64,000 bases of DNA from positions 992,001 through 1,056,000 of the forward strand of contig NZ_AP031322.1 of NCBI RefSeq assembly GCF_041154675.1. The letters are read 5' to 3'. The DNA comes from Sulfurisphaera javensis (GTDB taxonomy: Archaea; Thermoproteota; Thermoprotei_A; Sulfolobales; Sulfolobaceae). Of this stretch, positions 1-9,763 are shown one piece after another. Every line of letters begins with the position of its first letter. Position 1 is the stretch's first letter. The notes beneath the pieces are model-generated. The model was not told the DNA's origin, searched no databases, and saw nothing but the letters and a program-made list of their open reading frames with translations. Position numbers and translations under genes: made by a program.

Positions 1-1
1 A

Positions 2-1075
2 GGAAAGATTGATAGAGATTCAATATTTTTTGAACCGGTAAGTTACTATGAAAAAAGAGAAAATTTAAGAGTAATTTTGAATAAAGCAGTAGAAAGAATA
101 GATCCTAAAGAGAAAGTAGCAGAACTTAATGATGGTTCAGTAATTCATTTTGATAAAGCCTTAATAGCTACTGGTGGAAGGCCTAGAAGGTTAAACATAC
201 CTGGAGAAAACTTACAAGGAATCCATTACCTTAGAACATTAGATGACTGTGACAGTTTGAAGCAAGAAAAAGGAAAGGAAGCAGTTATAGTAGGAGGAGG
301 CTTTATTGGTATTGAGGTTGCCTCTAGTCTTACTATGTTAGGAGTAAAGACTACTGTAATAGAGGTTAAGCCTTATATTTGGAACACTTTCGTGGATGAG
401 AAGATATCAAGATTAATACAAAATTACTTCGAAAAACATGGCGTTAGTTTCGTACTTAATGAAGGAGTTAAAGAATTTCTAGGAGATAATAAAGTAAATA
501 AAGTCGTTACACAAGGAGGCAAAAGTTTAAACGCTGACTTTGTTTTAATTGCAGTTGGTATTCTACCTAATGTTGAAATTGCACAAAAAAGTGGTATTTC
601 AGTAGAAAATGGTATAATAGCAAATGAATATTTGGAAACTTCGGCGAAAGATATTTATGTCGCTGGTGATGTTGCTAACATTTATGATCCTTCAATTGGG
701 AAAAGAAGGAGAATAGAACATTGGAATAATGCAGATTATACTGGCAAACTTGCTGCAAAAAATATGCAAGGAAAAAAGGAAAAGTATAATTTCCTCTCAA
801 CAATTTGGTCTGACATATTTGATTTGCATATAGAATCTGGCGGTGAGACAACAGATTACGATGAATATATAATTAGGGGTAATTTCTCCATTGACAATCC
901 TAATTTTAATGTAATATACTTGAAAGGAGGAGTTATAAGAGGATATGTGGCTATAAACAGAAATTATGAGGAGCTTTCAGCTTTAAATAAATTAATCATG
1001 GCAAAGGCATACGTTAATAATAAGAAGAAAGAGTTAGAAGACGAAAGTTATGATTTAAGCAAATTAAGTTTATAA
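2..1075 (+). CDS. FAD/NAD(P)H-dependent reductase (ferredoxin-reductase type), 5' end outside window
   Basis: The open frame runs in from the left edge (codons are readable from base 2), so the N-terminal FAD-binding segment is missing; an internal Met at 77 is not a convincing start. What remains has the middle NAD(P)H-binding Rossmann motif [13 protein letters not shown], an ATGGRPRRL strand, and the FAD-contacting YVAGDVA near the end of the dinucleotide fold. These are hallmarks of pyridine nucleotide-disulphide oxidoreductases. The tail, with a WSDIFDL segment, resembles the C-terminal domain of ferredoxin/rubredoxin reductases rather than a disulphide reductase dimerisation domain. The electron acceptor is not identifiable. 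The molybdenum hydroxylase genes follow 22 bases downstream, which suggests but does not prove a redox link. Confidence 0.85.
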   Translation, partial: GKIDRDSIFFEPVSYYEKRENLRVILNKAVERIDPKEKVAELNDGSVIHFDKALIATGGRPRRLNIPGENLQGIHYLRTLDDCDSLKQEKGKEAVIVGGGFIGIEVASSLTMLGVKTTVIEVKPYIWNTFVDEKISRLIQNYFEKHGVSFVLNEGVKEFLGDNKVNKVVTQGGKSLNADFVLIAVGILPNVEIAQKSGISVENGIIANEYLETSAKDIYVAGDVANIYDPSIGKRRRIEHWNNADYTGKLAAKNMQGKKEKYNFLSTIWSDIFDLHIESGGETTDYDEYIIRGNFSIDNPNFNVIYLKGGVIRGYVAINRNYEELSALNKLIMAKAYVNNKKKELEDESYDLSKLSL

Positions 1076-1077
1076 AG
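1069..1077 (+). promoter_or_regulatory. TATA box for the molybdenum hydroxylase genes
   Basis: The sequence TTTATAAAG is centred about 25 bases upstream of the ATG at 1098, at the end of the preceding gene. That spacing fits a leaderless archaeal transcript beginning at or next to the start codon. Inferred from spacing and sequence only. Confidence 0.5.
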
Positions 1078-1097
1078 AATCTTGCACTCTATTTTTT

Positions 1098-3383
1098 ATG
1101 TATATTGAAGGACTACGTGCAGTTAGTGGAGAAGGAGAGTACATAAATGATTTACCAGACTTACCAGGAACTTTGTACATGACTATTTATAGAAGTCCAA
1201 TAGCTCATGGGAAAATAAAGAAAGTTGATGTCTCTGATGTTTGGACTCATGGTGGACTTGCATTTGGACCAGAAGATTTACAGAAAGTTATTATTAATCC
1301 TTTTCCTAATACTATAGATGCTCCTATAAACTATTTCCCCTTTGCTAAAGATAAAGTAAGATTTGTGGGAGAACCATTAGCTGTAGTATTAGCTAAAGAT
1401 CCTTACAAAGCTATAGATCTATTAGACTACGTTAGTGTTGAGATAGATGAACTTCCACCAGTTATCTCAATAGATGACGCATTAAAAAACGAAATATTAG
1501 TGCATGAAGAGCTAAAAAGTAATGTTGCAATGCATAAAAATATGCGTTTTGGTGACACAGTTAAAGCTTTCTCTGAATCATCAGTTATAATAACTCATTC
1601 ATTTAAATTTGGTAGACACTCTGCTTTACCTCTTGAAACGTATGGACTATTAGTTAAATTTAGCGATGAACTTCAAGTTTGGGCAAATGTGCAAGGACCT
1701 ATGTTACAAGTCTACTTCTTAAGTAGAGCATTAAACATTCCATTAAATAAGATTAGACTTTTCTCTCCAAGGGATATCGGAGGAAGTTTTGGAAATAAAT
1801 ATTCTTTATACCCTTACATTACTTTAGCTGCAGCAGCATCTAAACTTTCTGGAAAACCAATAAGATGGAGTGAAAGTAGAACTGAGAGCTTTATTGGTAG
1901 TTCGGCTGGCGGTGAAAGAAAAGGGATGGTAGAAATTGCATCGACGAAAGATGGAATAATAAAAGGGATTAAATACACTTTTTATGAAGATGTAGGAGCA
2001 TATGTAAGACCTCCTGAGCCTGGAGTATTATTTAGAGTTCAAGGTAACTTAAACGGAGCTTATGATATTAGAGCAATTGAAGCTGAATATTACGTTGTTC
2101 TTACAAATAAATCTCCAACTGGATTAAATAGAGGTTATGGGGCACCACCATTTTATTTTGCATTAGAGACTGCAATAGACAAACTAGCTGATGAACTTGG
2201 AATTGATCCATTAGAGTTAAGACTAAAAAACTTGATTAAAACGTTTGATAAAGAAATTGATGGCCAGAGGTTTTATGAGACTGTTAGTGGTGGGCTTTAC
2301 CCAGAACAAGATTACGTGAGAGTAGTAAAGGCAATAGAAGATGAATACAATAAATGGAAAAATGTGAAAAGCGTAGGAGTCGGAATTGCTGTTATAGTTG
2401 AGCCTAGTGGTACTAATTTAGCTTATGTTGATTTAGCCTTAAACAAAATTAGAAATCCTCATTCAGCCTCTGGTGATTATGTTATTATAAGCCTAAATCC
2501 AGATGGTTCAATTAACGTTTTTGTAAATGGAACAAATGAAGGACTAGGACATGAAACTACAATAGCCGAATATATTTCTAAAGAACTAGGAATTGATGAA
2601 AGCTCAATTCACGTGGAAAATAGAGTAGATACTACACAACCATGGAATTTAGCTAGTGGAAGTTACTCTAGCAGATTTACTCCAATAGTTATGAATGCTG
2701 TTAAAATAGCTGTTGAAGAACTCAAAAATAGGTTATCTGAATTAGCTAAAAAATACTTAGAGACAGACAGCGTAATTTTTGAGAATGGTAAATTTTATGA
2801 CGAGAAAAGACAGAAAAGTGTAGATATAAAGAGATTAGTCTCAGCTTATCATTGGGATCCTAGTTCATTTAATTATGATAAAGCATTATCTGTGACCTCT
2901 TACTTTTACTCACCCCTATTAAAGCCACCCCAGGACAATAGAATAAACTCTTCTTTAGGTTATGCTATTCAAGCTCATTTAGCCATAGTTAAGAAAGATG
3001 AAGTAACAGGTGATTTTAAGATAATAAAATATTTGATAGTACATGATGCCGGAAAAATTCTAAACAAAAACTTATTAGAAGGCCAAATGTATGGAGGATT
3101 ATTACATGGTATTGCATTAACTTTTTATGAAGAGCTTAAGTATGATGAATTAGGAAATCCATTAGTTACACTCTTTGACTCTTACGAATCTCCAACTTTA
3201 TCAGAAGTAATAGACATGGAAGTTGAGTTAATTCACTTTGAAACACCAGCAAAGTACTTACCATTAGGAGCTTATGGAGGAGGAGAAGGACCTATAATGG
3301 GGGCACCAGCAGCTATTGCCAATGCTGTATCGAGATTATTAGGGAAAAGAATTAGTGAAGTGCCAATCAGGGTGATAGAATGA
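1098..3383 (+). CDS. Molybdopterin-binding subunit of an aldehyde/xanthine/CO-type dehydrogenase
   Basis: A 761-residue large subunit of the molybdenum hydroxylase family, cytoplasmic, expected to hydroxylate an aldehyde or N-heterocycle at a Mo-pterin cofactor. Family landmarks are the N-terminal GEGEYINDL segment, GGSFGNKYS (residues about 228-236), RGYGAPPF, and the C-terminal [11 protein letters not shown], which keeps the catalytic Glu. The N-terminus is about a dozen residues shorter than usual, consistent with a leaderless ATG start at 1098. Its stop overlaps the next gene by 4 bases (ATGA), indicating translational coupling with the fused electron-transfer subunit. In other Sulfolobales such enzymes act on glyceraldehyde; the substrate here cannot be read from sequence. 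Confidence 0.9.
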   Translation: MYIEGLRAVSGEGEYINDLPDLPGTLYMTIYRSPIAHGKIKKVDVSDVWTHGGLAFGPEDLQKVIINPFPNTIDAPINYFPFAKDKVRFVGEPLAVVLAKDPYKAIDLLDYVSVEIDELPPVISIDDALKNEILVHEELKSNVAMHKNMRFGDTVKAFSESSVIITHSFKFGRHSALPLETYGLLVKFSDELQVWANVQGPMLQVYFLSRALNIPLNKIRLFSPRDIGGSFGNKYSLYPYITLAAAASKLSGKPIRWSESRTESFIGSSAGGERKGMVEIASTKDGIIKGIKYTFYEDVGAYVRPPEPGVLFRVQGNLNGAYDIRAIEAEYYVVLTNKSPTGLNRGYGAPPFYFALETAIDKLADELGIDPLELRLKNLIKTFDKEIDGQRFYETVSGGLYPEQDYVRVVKAIEDEYNKWKNVKSVGVGIAVIVEPSGTNLAYVDLALNKIRNPHSASGDYVIISLNPDGSINVFVNGTNEGLGHETTIAEYISKELGIDESSIHVENRVDTTQPWNLASGSYSSRFTPIVMNAVKIAVEELKNRLSELAKKYLETDSVIFENGKFYDEKRQKSVDIKRLVSAYHWDPSSFNYDKALSVTSYFYSPLLKPPQDNRINSSLGYAIQAHLAIVKKDEVTGDFKIIKYLIVHDAGKILNKNLLEGQMYGGLLHGIALTFYEELKYDELGNPLVTLFDSYESPTLSEVIDMEVELIHFETPAKYLPLGAYGGGEGPIMGAPAAIANAVSRLLGKRISEVPIRVIE

Positions 3384-4690
3384 GTTTTGTTTTAGGCATA
3401 CCTAGAAATTTTAAGTACGTAAAGGTAAATTCGTTAGATGAAGCGTTAGAGATGCTTAAAGAAGGCGCAAAAATTCTTGCTGGCGGGCAAAGTCTTTTTC
3501 CACTTTTAAAACTCAGAATTTTGAGTGTTGATAATCTAGTTGATATAAATAACCTTGATTTAAGAGGAGTGAAGGAAAATGAAAAAGAAATAGAAATTTT
3601 CTCCTTAACAACACATAACGAAGTGGCATCAAAAGTTAAAATATTATCAAAAGTAGCATTTACTATTGCAGACTATCAAGTTAGAAATAAGGGAACAATT
3701 GGTGGATCATTAGCTCATGCAGACCCAGCAAGTAATTATTATCCAGCATTAATGGTCTTGGATGCTAAAGTGAAAGTGAAATCAAAGAGAGGAGAAAGAG
3801 TAATTGAAACAAAAGAACTGTTTAGATCTCCATATACTACTTCTCTAAAAGAAGATGAAATTATAACAAGCGTGATAATTCCAAAAAGTGAAAAAACAGT
3901 ATTTAGTTATGAAGTATATAAGAGAGGAGGCTCAGCATATCCAACAGTGATAGTAGCTGTAAGTTTGAAAAATAACAAATATAAAGTGAGTTTTGGAGGA
4001 ATTTCAGAAAAACCATTATTAATAGAGGGCAAAGTAGAAGATAAACCTAAAGAACATGTGATAGAACAACTGAGAGAAATAAAGGCTATATCTGATATAC
4101 ATGCCGATAGTAATACTAGATTGAAATTAGCTGAAAGGTTATTTATTTCTGCGTTTAATAGAGCTCTTGAAGGAAAATCAGATGAAATAAATTTACAACC
4201 AATGGATATACAGTGGAAAAGCCAGCCATTAAAGGCGTATAATAAAGTAACCATAAAAATTAAAGTTAATGGAATTGAAATAGAAGATGAAGTAGAATCA
4301 AGAACATTACTTCTTGATTTCTTAAGAAAGAATGGATATAAAGAGGTTAAAAGAGGATGCGATGAGGGAAAATGTGGTGCTTGTACAGTTTTAGTTAATG
4401 GAAGATCTGTTAAATCTTGTTTAACGTTAGCTGTACAAACAGTTGGACAGGATGTAAGAACTGTAAAAGGATTAGAAGATATAAAACCTTTACAAGACTC
4501 ATTTGTACAAAATTATGCTATGCAATGTGGTTATTGTACCCATGGATTTCTCATGGTAACTTATGACTATTTAAAGAACGTAAAGAAAAAAGAAGATGAA
4601 TTGTTAAAATATAGCATAAAAAATATCTGCAGATGCACAGGGTATTTTAATATTATAAAGGCAATTAAGAACGCTTCCTTGAGTCAATAA
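3380..4690 (+). CDS. Fused FAD-binding and 2Fe-2S subunits of molybdenum hydroxylase
   Basis: A 436-residue protein joining two subunits that are normally separate genes in Sulfolobales CutABC-type enzymes. Residues about 1-270 form the medium FAD subunit ([13 protein letters not shown] flavin motif, then [14 protein letters not shown]). Residues about 288-436 form the small ferredoxin subunit. It has the plant-type cluster [15 protein letters not shown] plus a final Cys at SCLTL, and the second cluster CGYCTHGF and CRCTGYFN. All eight cluster cysteines are present. The linker around residues 270-288 is short. The ATGA overlap with the Mo subunit implies balanced synthesis. The 3' end overlaps the convergent crotonase gene by 26 bases. 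Confidence 0.92.
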   Translation: MSFVLGIPRNFKYVKVNSLDEALEMLKEGAKILAGGQSLFPLLKLRILSVDNLVDINNLDLRGVKENEKEIEIFSLTTHNEVASKVKILSKVAFTIADYQVRNKGTIGGSLAHADPASNYYPALMVLDAKVKVKSKRGERVIETKELFRSPYTTSLKEDEIITSVIIPKSEKTVFSYEVYKRGGSAYPTVIVAVSLKNNKYKVSFGGISEKPLLIEGKVEDKPKEHVIEQLREIKAISDIHADSNTRLKLAERLFISAFNRALEGKSDEINLQPMDIQWKSQPLKAYNKVTIKIKVNGIEIEDEVESRTLLLDFLRKNGYKEVKRGCDEGKCGACTVLVNGRSVKSCLTLAVQTVGQDVRTVKGLEDIKPLQDSFVQNYAMQCGYCTHGFLMVTYDYLKNVKKKEDELLKYSIKNICRCTGYFNIIKAIKNASLSQ

Positions 4691-5396
4691 ACTCTTTCAT
4701 TCTCCTTTTAGCTGACTCTGTCTGAGATAATAACGCTAATTCCATTATAGCCTTTTCAACTAGCTTTTTGTTCTTTTTAAGCCATCTTTTAATCGTTTTT
4801 ATAGAGTAGAAATCAAGCTGATCTATTAATGAAAGTACTCTATTAACTTCTTCATATAACTTATCATCTGGTACCACATAGTCAATTAATCCCAAAATTT
4901 TAGCTTCTTCAGCTGTTATTGCTTCTCCAGTAAGAATTAATCTATTTATTTTTCTTCCTAATGCAAAAGGACCTATTGATACGGCCATAGGAGGAATTAA
5001 ACCTAATTTAGCCTCTGGGATAGAAAACTTAGCTGAGTTAACAGCTACAGTTACATCACAGAATAATAATATTTCACAACCTCCGCCATAAGCTAATCCA
5101 TTTACTGCACATATTACAGGTTTTTCAGTCTCAATTAAAGCTTCTATAGCCGAATATAAAGTTAAGAAGAACTCTTTTGCTTTCTCGGCATTATCTAGCT
5201 CATACATGGCATAAATATCGTCGCCAGCAGAAAATGCCCTCCCAGTACCAGTAATTACAATAGCTTTTGTATTGTCTTCATTCGCCTTTTTTAAATACTT
5301 GGCTAAAGAGTCCCAGCTTTCCTTATCTAGTGCATTAAGCCTTTCTGGTCTATTAAAGATTATCCATGAAACACTATTTCTTTTTTCGTAAATCAT
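4665..5396 (-). CDS. Enoyl-CoA hydratase/isomerase (crotonase) family protein
   Basis: 243 residues, the usual crotonase length. The oxyanion-hole segment GRAFSAGDD and the second block AYGGGCEIL are present, as is [12 protein letters not shown]. Both acidic residues used by authentic hydratases (the Glu in GGGCE and the Glu in IPEAKLG) are kept, so hydratase activity is plausible. It acts on an acyl-CoA in the cytoplasm; the precise substrate is unknown. It converges on the Mo hydroxylase operon. The thiolase-like gene nearby at 6125 suggests a local interest in acyl-CoA chemistry. Confidence 0.85.
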   Translation of the reverse strand: MIYEKRNSVSWIIFNRPERLNALDKESWDSLAKYLKKANEDNTKAIVITGTGRAFSAGDDIYAMYELDNAEKAKEFFLTLYSAIEALIETEKPVICAVNGLAYGGGCEILLFCDVTVAVNSAKFSIPEAKLGLIPPMAVSIGPFALGRKINRLILTGEAITAEEAKILGLIDYVVPDDKLYEEVNRVLSLIDQLDFYSIKTIKRWLKKNKKLVEKAIMELALLSQTESAKRRMKEFIDSRKRS

Positions 5397-5476
5397 AATA
5401 AGAGTATATTCTTTCTCTCAATTTAATTTTGCTTATTTAAAATCACATTAAAATAAAACTTAAGTGATATTAACTT

Positions 5477-6073
5477 ATGGAAACGTTAAAAGAAATATTT
5501 AATTTCGATTTTTCTATTTATTGGAAAGAAGCTGAGGAAATAAATAATAAAATTAAGAATATCTTAGGCTCTGAGTTTCCATATGCGTTAACTGAACGTA
5601 AAAGACTCATACTTTATTCAATAGTTAAACATATCAATCCCAAAACTGTTGTAGAAACTGGGGTTGGCCCGGGAGTTTCTACTACGATTATTTTGTCAGC
5701 TTTAGATAAAGGAATTCTCTACTCTATAGATGTTAGAGACATTCTTGAAAATAAAAAACCAACAGGTTTTCTAGTTCCTAACAATTTAAAGAATAAATGG
5801 AGATTATACATAGGAAAAAGCAAAGATGTATTACCTGTTCTTTTGAATCAATTAAAGGAAATTGATATTTTTCTTCATGATAGTGAACATACTTATGAAA
5901 ACGTTATGTTTGAATTAGACTTAGCTTGGAATTATTTGCGTAAAAATGGAGTATTACTCATAGATAATTTAGATTTTACTGAAGCTCCTTATCATTTTTC
6001 CAAAGAAAAAAGAGTAAAATTATATAAAATAGATAAGGAAGCAGGAGGATTAGGATTAGTACTAAAAAGTTAA
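5477..6073 (+). CDS. Class I SAM-dependent methyltransferase-like protein
   Basis: 198 residues. VVETGVGPGVSTTIILSAL (about residues 57-75) is a glycine-rich SAM-binding loop, followed by an acidic strand end (IDVRD) and FLHDSEHTYENVMFELDLAW, a block typical of the Methyltransf_24/cephalosporin-hydroxylase-like group. The later LLIDNLDF strand fits the same fold. The substrate is unknown. It stands alone on the plus strand between the divergent crotonase and the thiolase gene. Confidence 0.7.
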   Translation: METLKEIFNFDFSIYWKEAEEINNKIKNILGSEFPYALTERKRLILYSIVKHINPKTVVETGVGPGVSTTIILSALDKGILYSIDVRDILENKKPTGFLVPNNLKNKWRLYIGKSKDVLPVLLNQLKEIDIFLHDSEHTYENVMFELDLAWNYLRKNGVLLIDNLDFTEAPYHFSKEKRVKLYKIDKEAGGLGLVLKS

Positions 6074-6124
6074 TGCTTAAAACATAAGTGAATTTTTTAA
6101 ATAATTTTCCTAGAGTATAAAGTA

Positions 6125-7246
6125 ATGGTAGCAATTGTTGACATTGGAATCACAAGATTTGGAAAAAGAAAAGAGAATATATTCGAATTAGCAAAAGAAT
6201 CAACACAAAATCTTCTAAAATATAATATAGATTTTGTTATTATTTCAAATTCTTATTCTGGTGAATTTAATGAGATTTCTGGTATCAGTTCTTTGCTTAC
6301 TACTTATCTAAACATAGACAATATACCATCATTAAGAGTTGATAATACAAGTGGTAGTGGAGGTTCTGCATTACTAATAGCAAAGTCCTTGCTTGAAGCT
6401 AAAGAAGCTAACGTTGTTCTGGTATTAGGAATCGAAAAAATGTCAGATAAGAAAACAAAAGAAGTTACTAAGATAATATCTTCTTTATTGCCTCATGATG
6501 AACGTATAGCATCTTTACCTTCACTTGCATCATTATCGGCGTTAGAATATATGAAAAAATTTAATGCACCAAGAGAAAGTATTGCTCAAGTTGCCGTAAA
6601 AAATCATTATAATGGTTCACTAAATCCTTATGCACATATTCAAAAAAGAGTAACATTAGAAGAAGTTTTAAACTCTCCAATTATCTCTGAACCTCTTCGA
6701 CTTTATGAATATACACCTATAAGTGATGGGGCGGCTGCTGTTGTTATGGTAAGAAATGAGGATGCATTAAGTTATACTTCTAAACCTGTATATATTAAAG
6801 GAATAGGTACCAGTAATTATACGGCTTACATAAGCGAAAAAGAAGACTTTATAACATTACCAGCTGTTGTACATGCATCAAAGAAAGCCTTTAGAAAAGC
6901 TAAGGTCGATAAGATAGATTTTGCTGAGCTACATGATATGGCAACGATATTAGAAATTATTCAATCAGAAGATATAGGGCTATTTAAGAAAGGAGAAGGA
7001 TGGAAAGCTGTAATGGAAGGAATAACGTCTCTCCAAGGGGAAATTCCTATTAACCCAAGCGGCGGATTGAACTCTAAAGGACATCCAATAGGAGCTAGTG
7101 GGATAGCTCAAGCTGTTGAGGCATTTTTACAGATAAGAGGAGAAGCAGGAGAAAGACAAGTTAAGAATGCTAGAGTTGGTTTATCGTTAAGTATGGCTGG
7201 TTATGGAAATTCAGCAACTGTAATCATTTACGGTGACGAACCTTGA
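6125..7246 (+). CDS. Thiolase-superfamily protein lacking the nucleophilic cysteine
   Basis: 373 residues with the SCP2-type thiolase layout common in archaea. The catalytic His blocks are kept: FAELHDMAT and the NSKGHPIGASG motif near the C-terminus. At the place where active thiolases carry the acyl-accepting Cys (normally in an ACASGG-like motif) this protein reads DNTSGSGGS, so the nucleophile is Ser76. It is therefore either inactive as a thiolase or does different chemistry. The zinc-ribbon partner follows with a 1-base overlap, which is the standard thiolase/DUF35 pairing of archaea, so the complex is probably still formed. Confidence 0.85.
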   Translation: MVAIVDIGITRFGKRKENIFELAKESTQNLLKYNIDFVIISNSYSGEFNEISGISSLLTTYLNIDNIPSLRVDNTSGSGGSALLIAKSLLEAKEANVVLVLGIEKMSDKKTKEVTKIISSLLPHDERIASLPSLASLSALEYMKKFNAPRESIAQVAVKNHYNGSLNPYAHIQKRVTLEEVLNSPIISEPLRLYEYTPISDGAAAVVMVRNEDALSYTSKPVYIKGIGTSNYTAYISEKEDFITLPAVVHASKKAFRKAKVDKIDFAELHDMATILEIIQSEDIGLFKKGEGWKAVMEGITSLQGEIPINPSGGLNSKGHPIGASGIAQAVEAFLQIRGEAGERQVKNARVGLSLSMAGYGNSATVIIYGDEP

Positions 7247-7512
7247 TGAAGTGTATTAATTGCGGATATATAACTCACGAAAGGATAAAATGTCCTAAGT
7301 GTGGTGGTAATTTAATACAAATATTTGAATTAAAAGGAGAAATATTATATTCTTGGAAATTAAATGTGACACCGGAGGGACTAGAAGATAGTTATTATTT
7401 AAATTTAGTAAGAGTGGAGGACGGTAAAGTATTATGCAAATCAGAAGAAAAATTTAAAGAAAGAGATATCGTTATTGTTAAAAATCATGGCGAATGTGTT
7501 AAATATGCCTAG
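7246..7512 (+). CDS. Zinc-ribbon/OB-fold (DUF35-type) partner of thiolase
   Basis: 88 residues from the ATG at 7246, which overlaps the thiolase stop by one base; a TTG three bases earlier is in frame but less likely. The N-terminus has a four-Cys rubredoxin-like zinc ribbon (CINCGY, then CPKCGG). The rest is a small beta-rich domain fitting the OB fold of DUF35 proteins. In archaea these bridge thiolase and HMG-CoA synthase and bind CoA. Its 3' end overlaps the convergent gene by 14 bases. Confidence 0.75.
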   Translation: MKCINCGYITHERIKCPKCGGNLIQIFELKGEILYSWKLNVTPEGLEDSYYLNLVRVEDGKVLCKSEEKFKERDIVIVKNHGECVKYA

Positions 7513-7966
7513 TTATTCTCTCTTTTCTAATCATCTCATCAAATTCTTTCAGTGATTTTTCAATGGACTTCTTAATTGATGATACAATAGGTTTCTCTTT
7601 TTCTCCTTCATATTCTATTTGAACATCTAAATTTTCATTAATTTCAATCTTTCCACTTCCAGTAGGTTCACTACCCATATACATCATATCAATCTCTTTC
7701 TCTCTAGGCAATTTAATTATTCTAGGTTGGAAAAGCATAACATAAGAGATTTTTACTGGTGAAACAAATTTTCTTACCTTTGCTTCTGCTGGAAAAACCG
7801 AAAATATTGATGGAATTTCACCATAAACATAGAATACATTCTCTTCTTCTGAAGGAAATATAAATTTAAAAGGAGTAAGATTCTTAAAAAAGAATACGTG
7901 GTCTGATAGTATATTATATACTACATCTCTCTCATGAGAAGTTATAATCTTGATAGAGACTCTCAC
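7499..7966 (-). CDS. Small START/SRPBCC-like protein (resembles DUF3211)
   Basis: 155 residues with no membrane segment. The pattern of an N-terminal strand (VSIKIITSHERDVVYNIL), a beta-rich middle and a long C-terminal helix (VSSIKKSIEKSLKEFDEMIRK) fits the helix-grip fold. It matches my recollection of the Sulfolobales-restricted DUF3211 family. Function unknown. It is monocistronic and converges on the zinc-ribbon gene. Confidence 0.55.
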   Translation of the reverse strand: MRVSIKIITSHERDVVYNILSDHVFFFKNLTPFKFIFPSEEENVFYVYGEIPSIFSVFPAEAKVRKFVSPVKISYVMLFQPRIIKLPREKEIDMMYMGSEPTGSGKIEINENLDVQIEYEGEKEKPIVSSIKKSIEKSLKEFDEMIRKERITRHI

Positions 7967-8130
7967 AAATTATAACTAGTATAAGAATTTTTAAATCTTT
8001 CAATTATCTGTTTACTTACCTTATTATTGCTATTATATATTTTTCATCTTAAAACTGATCACTATTTATCAAAATATCATAAATGTATTAAAATGATTTA
8101 AAAGTATTATGAATAATGTTTACGATAATA

Positions 8131-8140
8131 CCTATATAAA
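8131..8140 (+). promoter_or_regulatory. TATA-like box upstream of the glutamate dehydrogenase-like gene
   Basis: CCTATATAAA ends 36 bases before the GTG at 8177, giving a predicted start near 8160 and a short leader. The 210-base divergent gap (7967-8176) otherwise shows only AT-rich sequence. Confidence 0.4.
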
Positions 8141-8176
8141 TGAAAAATTTTTAAGGTAGTTTAAAAATTAATTAGT

Positions 8177-9172
8177 GTGCTTGAAAGTAAGAAGTTTATG
8201 TTAGGTAAAGTTGATTCTACATTTTTCATTCCAGATAAAATAACATATTTTAAGTTAAAAAGAAAAAGTAAGATATATCAAGGCATAAGGGTACAATACT
8301 CCAGAATATTTGGCCCATATATTGGCGGTGTTATATTATCACAAGACTTAGATACTCTGATAGATTTAGCTATAGTTTCCTTTTTAAGAAATACACTTTT
8401 TAATTTACCGTTTGGTAGTGCTATAGGATATATTAACGCTCCTATTACAGAAGAAAAAATAGAACTGATAAACCAATATATTCAGTATGTTAGAAGTAAT
8501 TTAGGTATAGATATTTTACTACCCGACGAAGGAACAATGGATTTGGCTGATGTATTTTATGCAGAGTTAAGCAAACTCGATGAAAAATACTCAACAAACA
8601 TATTATTCTATGACAACTTATCTTATGCAATAGGAATAATCACATTAATAAAATTTGCATTAAAAGGAAATTTTAATGTAAAAATTGGAATTTTTGGAAA
8701 TAATCCTGCAAATAATGAACTTTTTAAGTTACTTGAAAGTCTTGGTTCTGAAGTTAATTATGCAAATTTAAGTTCTGAAACTGATGTTCTCGTTATAACT
8801 AGTGGAAAGAAAATAATTAACACATTTAACGAGAATATAATAAGGGCAAAAATATTAGTTGAAGGAAGCGATTTAGCTATAACTTATGATGCATATAATA
8901 GGTTAAAGAAGAGAGGCATAATTGTGATTCCAGATATACTTAGCAATGTAGGTAAAATATTAGGAGTATACCTTAATTGGGTCAATTTCAAAATAGGAAA
9001 AATAAAATTTAATGAAGATGAAGTTATAAGATTTATTTACGAGAGAATTAACAAAGTATTAAGAGACGTAATAGAAGAAAATAAAAAATACAATGATTTA
9101 AAAATGAGTTGTGTTTCTTTAGCTTTAACCAAGATAAGCAATACCTATAAGAGAACCTATGGGAACTTGTGA
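8177..9172 (+). CDS. Degenerate Glu/Leu dehydrogenase paralogue, probably non-catalytic
   Basis: 331 residues (active enzymes are about 420), GTG start. The fold is recognisable throughout: QGIRVQYS and FGPYIGG in the substrate domain, LLPDEGTMDLADVFYAEL, and the C-terminal VEGSDLAITYDAYNRL and IPDILSNVGKILGVYLNWV. The functional residues are not kept. The glycine/lysine-rich LPYGGGKGG-type motif reads LPFGSAIGY, and the nucleotide-binding GxGxxG is replaced by GIFGNNPANN. It therefore looks like a pseudoenzyme, perhaps a regulator or a partner of the true dehydrogenase. The 3' end overlaps the opposing gene by 48 bases. Confidence 0.7.
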   Translation: MLESKKFMLGKVDSTFFIPDKITYFKLKRKSKIYQGIRVQYSRIFGPYIGGVILSQDLDTLIDLAIVSFLRNTLFNLPFGSAIGYINAPITEEKIELINQYIQYVRSNLGIDILLPDEGTMDLADVFYAELSKLDEKYSTNILFYDNLSYAIGIITLIKFALKGNFNVKIGIFGNNPANNELFKLLESLGSEVNYANLSSETDVLVITSGKKIINTFNENIIRAKILVEGSDLAITYDAYNRLKKRGIIVIPDILSNVGKILGVYLNWVNFKIGKIKFNEDEVIRFIYERINKVLRDVIEENKKYNDLKMSCVSLALTKISNTYKRTYGNL

Positions 9173-9571
9173 TGTTGTACCTACATATATTACTTCTGTT
9201 ACAGTGTTACCTTGAATTAAAACTACGTTTTCATTAAAACCTTCAATAGAAGTATAAAGAGTTAAATTCCCAGAAAAGCCTAAGCTATTAACATAATCCC
9301 TTGCGTATGTTGAGGATTTAAATATCATCTTTATGTAAATTAACCAATCCGAATTACTATCCACAAATCTATAGTAATATTCTTTTTCCAGTCCTTGTAC
9401 ACCTTGATTAGTTACATAACTGCTATATAAGCTCCAATGCCCACCAAGATACTGAGAAGGATTAGGTGGCTGAATTACTTGAGGGGAAGATGATAAACTA
9501 AGTATTCCTAGCGAGAGAACAGCGATTATAACAACTGCAACACTAATAACATATATTAATCCTTTCTCCAT
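9125..9571 (-). CDS. Membrane-anchored extracytoplasmic protein, unknown function
   Basis: 148 residues with one N-terminal membrane segment (VISVAVVIIAVLSLGILSL) followed by a soluble outside domain rich in Ser, Tyr and Gln. No family recognised. It sits alone, with AT-rich promoter sequence upstream (a TATATATATTTATA run near 9620) and a 48-base tail-to-tail overlap with the dehydrogenase-like gene. Confidence 0.6.
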   Translation of the reverse strand: MEKGLIYVISVAVVIIAVLSLGILSLSSSPQVIQPPNPSQYLGGHWSLYSSYVTNQGVQGLEKEYYYRFVDSNSDWLIYIKMIFKSSTYARDYVNSLGFSGNLTLYTSIEGFNENVVLIQGNTVTEVIYVGTTSQVPIGSLIGIAYLG

Positions 9572-9763
9572 TTTTTCACCTTATTATATATAATATCGTA
9601 TATCCTCTTAATAAATTTTTATATATATATTTATATTAGTATGCAGATATGGTTAAATATGAATCTTTGTTTGTTATTGGATTTTAATTAGTTTAATCTT
9701 CTTTAACTCAGTTTAATTATTAATTATAATTATCAATATGTTAACGGAGACAACCAGTAATAT

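Noticed and set aside
3907-4254. Minus-strand frame of 115 codons
   Set aside because: Antisense to the fused FAD/2Fe-2S gene; composition is that of an AT-rich shadow frame.
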